Shown in pieces: positions 10,609-22,600 of a stretch of DNA of 41,026 nucleotides. The translations under genes were made by a program, and so were the position numbers. The DNA lies in assembly GCA_014904985.1 (NCBI GenBank), contig MU129229.1:1-41026 (forward strand). The letters run 5' to 3'. Every line of letters starts with the position of its first letter. The first letter of the stretch is position 1. Source of the stretch: Hydnum rufescens UP504 (Eukaryota > Basidiomycota > Agaricomycetes > Cantharellales > Hydnaceae). The notes beneath the pieces are model-generated. The model searched no databases. It had not been told where the DNA came from and saw only the letters and a program-made list of their open reading frames with translations.

Positions 10609-11053
10609 GATGTTATTCCCCTTCACTTTTACCTCCCTTCTCCCCTACCCGTTTTCTTTTGCGGGGTTGCGTGAATTTGGCCCACTGACACCCGCCCCGC
10701 CCCCCATCAACTTTGCCAACCTCGAGTCCACGCTTGGCGAATCTGAGACACCTCAGGCGGGTCGTTCGCGGCGGGCTCTGCCTTCCCGACGCGCACTTTA
10801 TGCTAATATTGGCACTGGAAATGAGGCCAACCTATTTCCCACCATGTCTCGCAAACGCGGTTGGGAGCCTTCAACCGGCGTGCAACCTATCCCTGTCACT
10901 ACCGCCCGTCCTGTGGCAGGTGATTTTGACACGCCATCGAAGTATCTTGGTGTCATTGTCACTGATAATCAAGAAGATCTGGACCTGGGTGCGTTTTCTT
11001 TATATTCCCATGGCGCCTCATGTACACCACGCACCGTCCGTGTGTCTATCTAA
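10609..11053 (+). CDS. uncharacterised protein, possibly one exon of a larger gene
   Basis: Open frame from an ATG at 10609 (an upstream in-frame ATG lies at 10490). The protein starts with a hydrophobic stretch MLFPFTFTSLLPYPFSFAGL and later contains MSRKRGWEPSTGVQPIPV and DTPSKYLGVIVTDNQEDLDL. The tail after that reads like intron sequence: a possible donor GTGCGT follows the Asp-Leu-rich end near 10988, so the real C-terminus may differ. I do not recognise the family. Codon use and CpG content match the neighbouring host genes rather than the transposons. It may be separate from, or joined by splicing to, the gene starting at 11152. Confidence 0.4.
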
Positions 11054-11151
11054 TCCGAGCTTTTTTCTGACTTTGCCTTTCCTTCTTGTCTCCCATCACG
11101 TCCTCCCACACGTCTCTCTCAAATTTAACCAACATTCAACTCTTCTCTGCA

Positions 11152-12336
11152 ATGCCATTCTTCTTCCCCTTCCGAAACATGTCCTCAGAAGTCCCACCTG
11201 CGAAACGCCGTCGTCTCGGCGAAACCATTATCTCCACGGCACTCAGTGCGGCACTCATAGGTACCGCCGTGGGCATCACCGCGTACAAGCTGTGGCGTGA
11301 TCGAGGCAAGTTTGTAGATCCCCCCGACAGATCGCGGACGTTCCTGAACCTGTGAAATCTCTGGAGCACGAATCACCTCCGCCTTATCGAGAAGATCGAG
11401 GTTGGCTTGAGACCCAGCGGGTGTGTTCTCTTTTCGCCTTAAAGCTGTTGGCGGTATTTACGAGAGACGTGCTTTGGTCCAGAATGCTCACGCAACGGGC
11501 TCACCAATGTCTTCAACTCCTTCAATCCCAGAGCTCACGCGCTCAGACGCTACTTCTAACATCACGAAAAAGCCACATCGAGCCCGGTCTTCTCGGACTC
11601 TCGTGCAACGTAAGAAAGTAGGGAAACACATTCCTGCACGTCGCTCATCGCCAGCGTTGAATGTCGCTACCCGGTATCGAGGGCAGGATATTGCTGAGTC
11701 CTCGGCAGAACCTGACGAGATAGAAGAACAGGTGCGTTTTGTCAGATCGTCATTTTCATACCCGTTAAATGCATTCTGAAGCACCCTGTGGACTCTCAGA
11801 TGGATTGGATGAGTGAACGTCTTCGCGGGCTCATCGAACAAGGGAGGCAGGCCCTCGAAAAAGAAGTTGTGGTCATGGTTGACGATGATGGCCTTGCTGG
11901 CGATGTAGAGGACCAGGGTATAGAAGACGATGGCTCACGAGATTGGGAGGATGATGACGCCGCCGCTAGTGGTCCATCCTCGTTCTCGCGTGCTGCATCC
12001 CATCTAGCTCGAGGAGCTGGTAGGTTCCCTTCGACCGTTTCCCTTTCCTCCGTAACCACGATGTCCTCCGTCCCCACTCGAGGTCTGTCCCGTTCCCCTA
12101 GTTCGTATGTGCTCCGATCATCGCCTTCGTTTTCCCGTGCTCCATCATCGTATTCGAACTCTCATTCAATCCCCATCCCTACGACTGGTCCGTCCATAGG
12201 GGACCGCGATCGATTCCGGAAATGCTTTACGCCCCAACCACTCCCAATGCCCGTTGGTCTTGACGACGAGCTGGTTCTGGGGAGTCCTGAGCTAAGGGAG
12301 AGCATGGAAAGAGCGCGCAGGGCGCGTGGCTCCTAA
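11152..12336 (+). CDS. uncharacterised single-pass membrane protein with disordered tail, 4 exons
   Basis: Proposed exons 11152-11313, 11367-11420, 11465-11731 and 11800-12336, about 339 residues. Intron 3 (GTGCGT to CTCTCAG) is clear; introns 1 and 2 (53 and 44 nt) were chosen because they keep the frame and are less certain. A second in-frame ATG lies at 11179. Near the N-terminus a basic patch (PPAKRRR) precedes one hydrophobic helix, about 20 residues from IISTALSAALIGTAVGITAY, followed by KLWRDR. The middle has PPPYREDRGW. Exon 4 starts MDWMSERLRGLIEQGRQALEKE, a likely amphipathic or coiled segment, then an acidic stretch and a long Ser/Pro-rich, probably disordered region. The pattern suggests a small organelle or endomembrane protein facing the cytosol. 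I do not recognise a named family. Confidence 0.6.
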
Positions 12337-12950
12337 AATATGAACTACCCCTGACTGGTCTCATTGGGTATAAATATTGCATTCACCCTTCACCTCGCTT
12401 CATGCATCTTGACTAACCTTGATAATTTTTTACGCCCTCCCTTATTCGCCAACGACATCGATACTAGCTTCTAACTCCTCATTTTCTTAAACCAATTCGC
12501 TATGCCTGACTTATTCCATTCGTCCTCATATTGCAACCCTTTGCATTCGCTTTCCCATATGTTCCGAGCCCAGCATCTGCATCCCCTGATTTTAATTGAG
12601 CAATGTGCCTCCATGCGACTGCAATTCCTTTCTTGTAGCACCATATACTCCTCTTGCGACTCAATAGAATAATCATAAGTGGGCTTTGCTTCGTCTGGTT
12701 CTGAGGATGTGGCTGCACAGCAAAATGGGGTCGAATCTTGGCACAAAAGATTCAGCTAAAATTCCATGTTTTGGTCAAATCTTTGCTTTATTGACAGAGA
12801 CTGAGAACCAGGAACGAGCCTCAGTCTCCCAGTTAGATAATCAGTCGAGCGGCAGAGTCACGTGTTCTTGACCGTACTCAATCCGCTCGACTGGAACTCT
12901 CGCACATCGATCCTCCTTGTCAGTTTGAATATAACTTTTGCATTCATCAT
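12337..12950. other. intergenic region with a doubtful minus-strand ORF
   Basis: The first half is presumably the 3' flank of the four-exon gene. A minus-strand open frame (12746-12471, 91 codons) is Cys-rich in its middle (RNCSRMEAHCSIKIRGCRC) but matches no family I know; an overlapping frame is also open. A CACGTG palindrome lies at about 12858. Confidence 0.35.
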
Positions 12951-14344
12951 GGTTTCTCCTGGTGTCATCAATCCAATGCAGAGTGGTTTGACTGCTGGTG
13001 CCGCTGATAGTGGGGTTGCACCTAGTGATATGACCCCTAGTCAGGTCATCCCAGGCTTGTCAAGCAGCCCCATTAACCCTGGCAGTGTAAATCCAGCATA
13101 GGAGAGCAATGCAAAGAACAAGGCTTGAAAAAATTTTGCCCAGCTCCTCAAAGCAAAGAATGAGCAACTTGGACTTGCAATGTCTCAGTCTGAGTTTGAG
13201 GCAGCTATTGCTGAAAACATGGTGGACTGGGAGGCTACCAATGCTGTAGGCAACAGAGGTGATGGCTGACCCAACCCAGGGGCTGGTGCCACAGAAAGCA
13301 ACACTCCTTGCAATCTGGCTGCATCCCTCTCCCCTTCTAGTACCCCCACTCTTCAGCCAGAGAGGAGCCTTGCTGGCTTACTGGCCAGTGGGGAATATGC
13401 AGCTCCTGACCTCATGAGGCACATTTGCAAAATGCAATATGCCCCCCTCCCCATGTCTTCCATTCATGAGATGCAAGAACACCATCTCTCCAACACCAAC
13501 TATGCAACAAAGACTGAGATTGACATTTTGACCAATAAGAAGAAGACTGTCATCATTATGGACAGTTATGCTATCAAGGAACAGTCAATCACATGCAAGG
13601 ATTTTGTGGAGTGCTACAAAAGCCTGACCTGGGTCTATGAAGAGGTCTTCCCTCCTGAAGTCTTCAATGACTTCTGTGAATACCAGTGTTGCTTGTTCCT
13701 CCATGAATACTTCAATCAGCCTAGTCTTTTCAGTGTCATATCTTGTTTTGATTCCTTTGTGCAGCTGACATGGCTGCAGCCTCATGGGTGTTTTGTGATG
13801 AGCAGTGACAGCACATTTGCAGTGCTTGAGAGGTCTGACAGAGAGGTATGGGATGAACAGGAGATGGAGACTCACCAACAGCTGGCAGCTCTTGCCAAGG
13901 GTATCCAGGGCCCCAGTGCACAGGATACTCATCTGGGGTACCACCATAGTGCATCCCCAGGGACCAAGCAGTTTCAATCAAGCAACAAGTGACCCCCCTC
14001 CTCTGCCTGTTGCATCCTCTGTGGCTGAGAGGGGCACCTTGCCAATGTCTGTCCTGACCAATCCTCTAAATGCTGGTTCCACAATGGTAACCTCACAATC
14101 AAAGCAGATAATTGGTGTCTGCTTTGTGTTCAACACCAGTAAGGGCTGTTGCAAGGGGCATGAACACTACCATGTCTGTTCAGTCTGTCTCTCCCCAGCA
14201 CATGGGGCTCAAGTTTGTTCCCATGCCCAGTGAGTTTGCCCAGACCCCATTGCTGGCAGCTGCCTTGGCCTCTGCAATGGCTGCTGTAAATGTGGCTGCA
14301 TCAGAAAAACCAATTTTCTCCCAAGATTGGACTCATCTCTGAAG
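12951..14344 (+). pseudogene. gag-like region of a DIRS/Ngaro-type retroelement
   Basis: Begins MVSPGVINPMQSG at 12951, interrupted by stops (13099, around 13120, 13267). A conserved-looking block runs over 13414-13992 (MRHICKMQYAPLPMSSIHEM, LTWVYEEVFPPEVFNDFCEYQ). Near 14127-14230 a Cys/His-rich segment (FNTSKGCCKGHEHYHVCSVC, then HGAQVCSHAQ) resembles the zinc finger of gag-like ORFs in agaricomycete tyrosine-recombinase retroelements. A repeated GAAGGCTTCTGAAGGCTTTT motif follows at 14341. The reading continues with the reverse transcriptase after about 15.8 kb, so the segment between is probably a nested insertion. Very few CpGs remain. Confidence 0.65.
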
Positions 14345-15765
14345 GCTTCTGAAGGCTTTTGAAGACTTCAAAGATCTTAGAAGACAGTTGAGATGTGGAA
14401 GCTTGGAGAATATATAAATTTAGAGGAAAAGGCTGTTATTTACTGTTGAAGGCATGCATATAGGATCACTTTTACTTGAAAACTGATTGATATAAAATGA
14501 AGAATTTTTTGCATAACTATTTTTACCATTTAACACAGAGTTACAAGCACCATCAATAACAGGTGCAAGGGGGGAGTGAGAAAAGTAATAGAAGATAGTG
14601 GGACAACACCACTGGCATGAATTCCCTTTGCCCACATTGCACTGCCAAGACTCAACTCAGCAGCAATGAGTTCAAACTGTTGTCCTTTATTATGTAACCC
14701 TGCACTCTGCATGCCTATATAGCAGGAGCTGAGGGCCTTTGACCCTAATGGATTCTGTTATGTAACCTGGCAGTCTATGTGCCTGTACAACAGGAGCTTG
14801 GGGCCTTTGATTCTGACTTGTGGATTCTATTATGTAACCTGGCAGTTTGTGTGCCCACATAGTGGGAGCTCAGTCCAACTCGCAGATTAGTCATGTGATC
14901 TAGTCATGTGATCTATGCTCAAATGCACCACTCTTGAGGAGTATTCATTGGATTTCTCTGTCAGTTTTTATCCACTCCTCTTGAAAAAATGGTGCACAGA
15001 AAGCTATGAATTATGCCTATCAAATGGCACCAAATGCAGGTCAGGCTCATTGGAACTCTTGCTTCCATCTAGCCCTGTTTTTACACATTTTCACTGCTTG
15101 CCAATGCTCCCCATGCTCTTCCCCCTGAAATACTATCCTATCTGGAATCCTGGGGCCAGGGTGGGAAAAAAACAGCTTAAAAAGATAATCATCTGGCAGC
15201 AGTGTTGCCATGAGTCAAGTTGAGTCAGCAGAAGCCATCTGGGGGTGAAGCAGAAGCAAATGTTGTTTATGTACTGTAATTTTTTCAAACTCCACTCTCT
15301 TCATCCAACTTCCTTCACCCATGTTCCTCCTCCTTTACCTCCTCATCACTGTGCCTCCATCCCATTCTCTTGCTTGTTCTCAGTCTTGGTTCCATAGATA
15401 GGACTGGCACATGTTAAACCCTGGTGCATGGGGGGGATGATGGATGGATGCCACAGTGTGTATGGCACATCCCTATCTCTTAACAGATTTTCTAACCAGG
15501 TGCTTGTGTGCAGAATAACATGTACTGGATATGTATGTATATTTTGTATCTGTCCTTGGTGCTGAACTGACTTGCTGCATTTTAGGTGTGTATTGGGTAT
15601 CTATTCTGGTAAGTCTCATCTGTGTTCAAATATTTAAACACTAGACACTGAAATCCATGCTTCCCATATACAGTTTTATGATGGGATGGCCTTATGCATA
15701 GTATTTTTTGCTGTCAACTTTTCACCCAATAGACTCTAAATATAGCTAGTTTTATCTCTGTTTGA
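14345..15765. mobile_element. probable nested non-coding insertion between gag and RT
   Basis: Separates two parts of one retroelement. It holds a minus-strand coding-like remnant (14712-14420, two overlapping frames), a tandem repeat (14689-14870) and a CpG-decayed copy (14938-15060) of the repeat at 37063-37190. From 15060 to 15765 nothing was recognised. GAAGGCTTC-like motifs occur on both flanks (14341 and about 15826). Element type and exact ends are unknown. Confidence 0.4.
14689..14870. repeat. three imperfect tandem units of about 70 bp
   Basis: TTATGTAACC...CAG(T/C)...GCC...AGGAGCT...GGGCCTTTGA recurs at about 14689, 14758 and 14830; the third unit is shorter. Mostly C/T and A/G differences separate the units. 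Confidence 0.7.
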
Positions 15766-17350
15766 TTGAAGCCTCAGAGCTTATAGAGCTTGGCTTCTGT
15801 GATGCAAAGACACTTCAGAAAGCTCCAGAAGGCTTCAGAAGGCATGAAGCTTATGCTTCAAAGGCTCAGAATAAGGACCATGCTTATTTTGGTTCTCAGG
15901 CTTTGAAGCCTTCAGAAGTCTCTGAACCCATTCTTGGTTTTCCTGATGTGCTCACTTCCTTCCCTTGTCCACAATATTATTCATGGCTTCCTTATTGGCT
16001 TGGACATGCCCACAATCACCAACACTTTCCTTCCACCCAATCATTATTCCACTTCTGAGGAAGACTCCATTATACAAGCTAAGCTTGCCAAGGAGGTCTC
16101 CTTGGGTTGCATGTCAGGCCCAGTTACAGTCCAGCAGGCTGAGCATTTCTATGGTGGCCCTTTCTGCACTGCACCTCTGGCATTGGTCCCAAAGCCTGGT
16201 GATGGCCCTGACCAGTGGCAGATGGTTCAGAACCTGTCCTTTTGTGATCCCTTTGGCATGTCTGTGAATGCTTCATTGACTCTGATGATTTCCTCACCTC
16301 ATGGAGTACAGCCCAGATCATGGCTGATTGGGTGAGTGGTGTTTCCTAATCTCTCATCCTTCCCCCTTAGCATCCTGTCATGAGGTTCTGTGTTAGCCAT
16401 TGGCACACTACCTTGATGTTAGCCATTGAGTGCATCTTTGTCTCCAGTGTCAGCCATTGGCACACTGTGTTGGTGTTAGCCATTGGCACACTGTGTGGGT
16501 GTTAGCCATTGGCACACCATGCCAGGCATGCAAGGCCCATCATGATGCTTCCTTGACTGAAGGGATTATTTGTGCTGGATAATGATGGCTTACTTAGCTC
16601 CCTCTTTAGGTTGCATCTGCCCCTCCTGGTGCAGAAGCAGCACAGATTGATTTTGCAGCTGCATATTGTCAGATGCCTGTTCTGCCTTCCCACAAGCCTT
16701 TCTTGGCAGTTCTCACAGATAGTGGGATCTATGTGGACCACTTCAACCCCTTTGGCCTCTCTTCTGCAGCTGGTACTCTTGGGGTGCCCACTGATGCCAC
16801 AGTTGACATTGTCAAGGCTGCTCTTGGTGTCACATTCTTCATCAAGTGGGTCAATGGCCTTCTCCCAACCCATACTCCCTTGAGGGAGCCCTCCCCTCAG
16901 TCCTACAAGTACAAGTATACTCTGGATGACACCTTCACATCATCACATCCCTTGGTTGGTTGGTCAATGGCATCAAGACCAAACAGTTTTCAACTTTGGT
17001 GGTGTATGTTGGATTCACATGGGATATCACCCTGAAGCATGTATCTGTCCCTGAGAAGAAGTGGCTCAAACACCTGGGCAAGCTTGCCCAAGTGATGCTC
17101 ACCATTGATGCATCATCATGATCCCAGCTTGCACCTCTGGTCAACTTGGAAGGGTCCCTTTCCCATCTCTGTTTCATGTATCATGAAGGTCATTCACAGA
17201 TGCCTGCCCTTCACCAGTTCATTGCCTCTTTCCATGACAATCCATTCATTCACCACTTCCCCCCCCCTTGCTTACTCTCTGATCTCCAGTGGTGGTGCAT
17301 CACCTTGGAAGATCCCTCAGTCCTATGGCCCAGCTGACCACTATGCCTGA
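15766..17350 (+). pseudogene. reverse transcriptase of the DIRS/Ngaro-like element
   Basis: Conserved RT blocks in order although the frame is broken: FLPPNHYSTSEED, KEVSLGCMSGPVTVQQAEHF, FCTAPLALVPKPGDG (about 16040-16210), then AQIDFAAAYCQMPVLPSHKP, GIYVDHFNPFGLSSAAGTLG (about 16640-16790) and FFIKWVNG at about 16835-16858, where the catalytic KWVDD is expected. After this VYVGFTWDITLKHVSVPEKK (17006-17065) matches the RT/RNase H connection. The RNase H region is no longer readable. A stretch of TTAGCCATTGGCACAC repeats (about 16393-16517) interrupts the gene. In the family RT copies element RNA into DNA; this copy cannot be active. Confidence 0.8.
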
Positions 17351-17529
17351 TGAACTGTACCCATGAATTCCTTTGTAGCCCAAGGGTCAAAAACCATAGA
17401 CAACAGCTCCCTTAAACCCCATCCCTACCAACCCCATGTCCAAGGGTGAGATTGCATTGCCTTTTGGACCTCTCCTGCAGCTTGTGCTCATCACCAGGCT
17501 CTTTTCTCATCAGCAGCTCTTGCTGACAG

Positions 17530-18474
17530 AGTCTCACTGGAATCCTTGCTTGAGAACTCTCTCTCCCCCCAGACCCTTTCCACCTATGGGTCTGGCCTTG
17601 CACACTGGCAATCATGGTGTGATAGCTGGGGCATTCCAGAAGATGACTGCTTGCCTGCCCCTTCCCACACTCTTGCCCTCTTTCTTGGCTCCATTTCCAC
17701 TTCTAGCACATCAAAAATCAACAATGCCATGAGTGCATTGTGTCATTGGCATGAAATTAATGGCCAGATATGGCATGGCAATGGCCCCTTTCTTCTGAAA
17801 GTCCACCATGCTGCCACTTCCTCACTTCCCTCTTCTCCCTCCCTGCCCCCCAGGCCACCTGTCTTGCCAGTACATCTCCTTGCCCTATGGAATCACTTGG
17901 GACTTCAACAATACCTTTGATTTGGCAGTGTTTTCAGTTGCCACCTGTGCCTTCTGGGGGGTCTGTCACCTGGGTGAATGAACAGTGTCCAGTGTAACAT
18001 CCTTTGATGCCACAATCCATGTCTCCTGGGCTCCTGGTGTCCCATTTCTGGCTTCTGGCCCAACCCCCACATGCTCTGCAAAGTTCCATGTTCCCTGGAC
18101 CAAGACCAGGGGCTGTCATCTGCATTACTGCCATATCCCATATCAGCTGCCCTGTCTTGGCCATGGAACATCATTTGCTTTCCAATGCAGGTTTGCCCCC
18201 TTCAGCCCACCTTTTTGCATACAGAACTGCTTCAGGGTGTCTCCCCATGACAAATATGGCTTTCAATGCATGGTGTGCTGAAGTCCTTGATATGGCCACA
18301 GTTTCCAGATTGGTGGTGCAACTGAGCACCTTTGGCAGGGCCTTTCCATTGACCTGCTCAAAATCCAGGGGCATTGAAAGTCAGATGCCTTTGAGTGTTA
18401 CTTACAGAAGACAGATGAAGTATTATCCAAGGGTATCTCAGACCTGGATGGGTGACTTGTCAATATACATATGA
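17530..18474 (+). pseudogene. tyrosine recombinase of the DIRS/Ngaro-like element
   Basis: The N-terminal SAM-like core-binding domain is readable (LSPQTLSTYGSGLAHWQSWC, then HTLALFLGSISTSSTSKINN, about 17555-17720). The catalytic domain starts at about 17920 with AVFSVATCAFWGVCHLGE; the family pattern is C-R-L-G-E, so the first catalytic Arg is His here. KFHVPWTKTRGCH follows at about 18081. The C-terminal part (18180-18474) is frame-broken and the HxxR...Y motif cannot be read with certainty. RT plus tyrosine recombinase instead of a DDE integrase defines the DIRS order; Ngaro-type elements are known from basidiomycetes. The exact clade and the terminal repeats could not be determined. Confidence 0.8.
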
Positions 18475-18758
18475 TTCTCTTTCCTTGTTTTTGTACTTTG
18501 GCCTTGTCTTTATTTGTGTTATGTGGACATTCCCCTCAAATTATCAGCTTCCATGTTGTCTGTTGCTAGGTGGGTTTTGTTGGGTCTACATGACTTGGTC
18601 ACACCTTTGGCCGCAATTGGGTCTTTCAGTTGTGTAGCCTACATCCTGCACTCCAAGGCTCCAGGCCATTCAACCTGGATCCCTCAACCCACCTAGCTGT
18701 GACCACAAGCAAGAGATTATCTAACTCATGTCTTTAGCATATCTTCTCTACCAAAAAT
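18475..18758. other. spacer, nothing recognised
   Basis: CpG-poor sequence between the recombinase relic and the LTR fragment. No domain or repeat was identified. Confidence 0.4.
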
Positions 18759-19020
18759 TGAGAAAGGTCTACAGCTGAATCACATGAAGGGTGATATCTG
18801 GAGTTCAGAGGAGTCAAACTAAGAATGACAATATATACATGAGTGAAAGGAAAAGGGATATACCTGGAGTTTGGAGGAGTCAAACTGAGGGACATCCTCC
18901 AGAACTCCCTGGTATATATAGGGCATCCAGCCCAAGATAGGACTAGATGCAGACATGAACAAGTAGGTGCAAGGTAAAAGAGGTGAGGTGAGAGTCTGTG
19001 AAAACAGCCATGGTCTTCCT
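18759..19020 (-). mobile_element. partial LTR, same family as the solo LTR at 31808-32095
   Basis: Reverse complement matches 31890-32095: GGATGCCCTATATATACC, then GTTTGACTCCTC...AACTCCAG twice, ending CTTTCTCA (plus TGAGAAAG at 18759). Both copies keep the internal duplication of the GTTTGACTCCTC motif and a TATATA box. The outer third of the LTR is not recognisable; the sequence passes into the palindrome repeats near 19020-19055. Confidence 0.7.
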
Positions 19021-19055
19021 TCAGTATGTGGGTGCAGGGAAAGGGGGGAGAAGAT

Positions 19056-19680
19056 GGGTGATAGTGAAGTGAGGAAGAATCAGATGGGCATAAAAATGGG
19101 TTTGGAAGAAGGAGGGGATTAGGATGCATTGAACAAGCCCCAAAACACCACAAATTAATGGGATTTGCCCATACAAGGTGGTGTTAAGTGGGGGAGGAGG
19201 AGAGCACAAGTCATAATGAAGCCAGAAATGCTCCAAATGACTCATGAGTAGATGCATTGAAAAGAGGGGGTCTGGGAAAAGAGAACAAGCCAAAAAACAG
19301 AATGAACAGACAATATTTACCCCCAGCAGGTGCAGGGAAAGGGGGGAGGAGAAGATGGGTGGTAGTGAAGTGAGAAATCATCAGATGGGCATAAAAATGG
19401 GTCTGGAAGAAAGAGGGGATTAAGATGCATTGAACAAGCCCCAAAACACCACAAATGAACAGGATTTGCCCATACAAGGTGGTGTTGAGTGGGGGAGGAG
19501 AGCACAGGTCATAATGAAGCCAGAAATGATCCAAATGACTTGTGAGTAGATGTGTTGGAAAGAGGGAGTCTGGGAAAAGAGAAAAAGCCAAAAAAACAGA
19601 ACAAATGGACAATATTTCCCCCCAGCAGGTGCAATGAGAGGGGGGAGGAGAATGTGGGTGGTAGTGAAGTGAAAAATCAT
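19056..19680 (-). repeat. about 300-bp tandem units, left palindrome arm
   Basis: Units marked by the reverse of TCACTTCACTACCACCC recur about every 300 bp. Mirror image of 22254-22878. The units contain CACTCAACACCACCTTGTATG and CATTTTTATGCCCATCTGAT. They are distant relatives of the 2841-3765 array. Confidence 0.85.
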
Positions 19681-22600
19681 CAGATGGATGCACAAAGGGA
19701 TCGACCAGAAAGAGGGGATCAAGGTGCATCCAACAAGCCTAAAAATACTGAAATCCACCCCAATTTGAGCCCAGGGGAGTCAATTGATTCAAGCTGTCCT
19801 GGAAGGATGACAGCCACCATGAGTAGCCCAAAGCCAACAGGGGGAAAACAAAAGGGATATCACTGGGGAGGCACCCCAAAGGAAATAAAAGACACTCCTG
19901 CAAAATGAAAAGCCACTACATGAGGTATAGCCCAGCATCCTGCTCAAAGTGTGGATATGACCCCAAAAAAGAGAGAGAAAGGAAGAGTGAAACTACAGGG
20001 GACCCCATAGAATAAAAGACCCCCACTGAATGGAAAGCCACAACACTAAGTGTAGCCTGATATTCAGCTTGAAGCCCTGAAGTGAAGAGGAAGGTGGCCA
20101 GCAAAAAGAAAGAAATCAAGGGGAACAAAACCAAGAACAAGTGAGGGGTACCCCAGAGAAGACAAAGCCCACTCCTGCTGAATGGAAAGCCATGACACTA
20201 GGTGTAGCCTGACACCCTGCTCAAAGTGGGGTGAGTGTTGAAAAACACCAGCAATTGCCAGCATTCACTAAGTGCCCAAGTGCTGGGTAGAACCAAGCCA
20301 CAAACCTTATATACTGCTGTAATATGGCTACATATGCTTTTATCCTCTGTCCCCCTACCTATTTTGGTATGGGTAATGTGCCAAAAGTGGCCTAATTCAT
20401 TTCCTCTGAGGTATTGAATTGATGAGTACTGCCAAAAGATAACACCTTGGTAGATGACTCTGAAACTTAGGATGTGACTAGGGACTATTTAGGTGAAACC
20501 ATATCAAAATTTCAGCCAGATCTGTCCAGTAGTTATTGGGATATGAAGTAAACATGGTTTGACATTGAAAATGGATTTACTTCCCCTACAGACCAGGTAA
20601 AGACTTGAAAATTTGCATGTGACAGGGCACTATGGTGAATAAATCATGTCCTGAATATCAACTTATTCTGTTCACTTTTAGGCATTCAACTGCCTTGGCA
20701 AGCAATAAGGGAACAACAACCTACCATGAATGTGAACCACTCCATATCAGACCTAAACTAGGTGGAATAGGCTTAAATTATTGCAAGAATGACTATATCC
20801 AAAAATGGAATGAATTGGATATGTGGAAGTGGCTGAAGTTGAGGGAGAGGGAGAGGAAGATCAAAAGTTAATTACATAAGATGTAGAGCAGAGCAGCCTC
20901 TGGCATTATCCTGCTAGTAAAATATGTATATGGGGAGTACACATGCAATATATGAGCCTAAATGGAGTCCATTTAGGCTCATATATTGCATGTGTACTCC
21001 CCATATACATATTTTACTAGCAGGATAATGCCAGAGGCTGCTCTGCTCTACATCTTATGTAATTAACTTTTGATCTTCCTCTCCCTCTCCCTCAACTTCA
21101 GCCACTTCCACATATCCAATTCATTCCATTTTTGGATATAGTCATTCTTGCAATAATTTAAGCCTATTCCACCTAGTTTAGGTCTGATATGGAGTGGTTC
21201 ACATTCATGGTAGGTTGTTGTTCCCTTATTGCTTGCCAAGGCAGTTGAATGCCTAAAAGTGAACAGAATAAGTTGATATTCAGGACATGATTTATTCACC
21301 ATAGTGCCCTGTCACATGCAAATTTTCAAGTCTTTACCTGGTCTGTAGGGGAAGTAAATCCATTTTCAATGTCAAACCATGTTTACTTCATATCCCAATA
21401 ACTACTGGACAGATCTGGCTGAAATTTTGATATGGTTTCACCTAAATAGTCCCTAGTCACATCCTAAGTTTCAGAGTCATCTACCAAGGTGTTATCTTTT
21501 GGCAGTACTCATCAATTCAATACCTCAGAGGAAATGAATTAGGCCACTTTTGGCACATTACCCATACCAAAATAGGTAGGGGGACAGAGGATAAAAGCAT
21601 ATGTAGCCATATTACAGCAGTATATAAGGTTTGTGGCTTGGTTCTACCCAGCACTTGGGCACTTAGTGAATGCTGGCAATTGCTGGTGTTTTTCAACACT
21701 CACCCCACTTTGAGCAGGGTGTCAGGCTACACCTAGTGTCATGGCTTTCCATTCAGCAGGAGTGGGCTTTGTCTTCTCTGGGGTACCCCTCACTTGTTCT
21801 TGGTTTTGTTCCCCTTGATTTCTTTCTTTTTGCTGGCCACCTTCCTCTTCACTTCAGGGCTTCAAGCTGAATATCAGGCTACACTTAGTGTTGTGGCTTT
21901 CCATTCAGTGGGGGTCTTTTATTCTATGGGGTCCCCTGTAGTTTCACTCTTCCTTTCTCTCTCTTTTTTGGGGTCATATCCACACTTTGAGCAGGATGCT
22001 GGGCTATACCTCATGTAGTGGCTTTTCATTTTGCAGGAGTGTCTTTTATTTCCTTTGGGGTGCCTCCCCAGTGATATCCCTTTTGTTTTCCCCCTGTTGG
22101 CTTTGGGCTACTCATGGTGGCTGTCATCCTTCCAGGACAGCTTGAATCAATTGACTCCCCTGGGCTCAAATTGGGGTGGATTTCAGTATTTTTAGGCTTG
22201 TTGGATGCACCTTGATCCCCTCTTTCTGGTCGATCCCTTTGTGCATCCATCTGATGATTTTTCACTTCACTACCACCCACATTCTCCTCCCCCCTCTCAT
22301 TGCACCTGCTGGGGGGAAATATTGTCCATTTGTTCTGTTTTTTTGGCTTTTTCTCTTTTCCCAGACTCCCTCTTTCCAACACATCTACTCACAAGTCATT
22401 TGGATCATTTCTGGCTTCATTATGACCTGTGCTCTCCTCCCCCACTCAACACCACCTTGTATGGGCAAATCCTGTTCATTTGTGGTGTTTTGGGGCTTGT
22501 TCAATGCATCTTAATCCCCTCTTTCTTCCAGACCCATTTTTATGCCCATCTGATGATTTCTCACTTCACTACCACCCATCTTCTCCTCCCCCCTTTCCCT

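Noticed and set aside
12471..12746. Minus-strand Cys-rich protein as a CHCH mitochondrial factor
   Set aside because: Cys spacing does not fit twin CX9C, and a second frame is equally open; left as doubtful.
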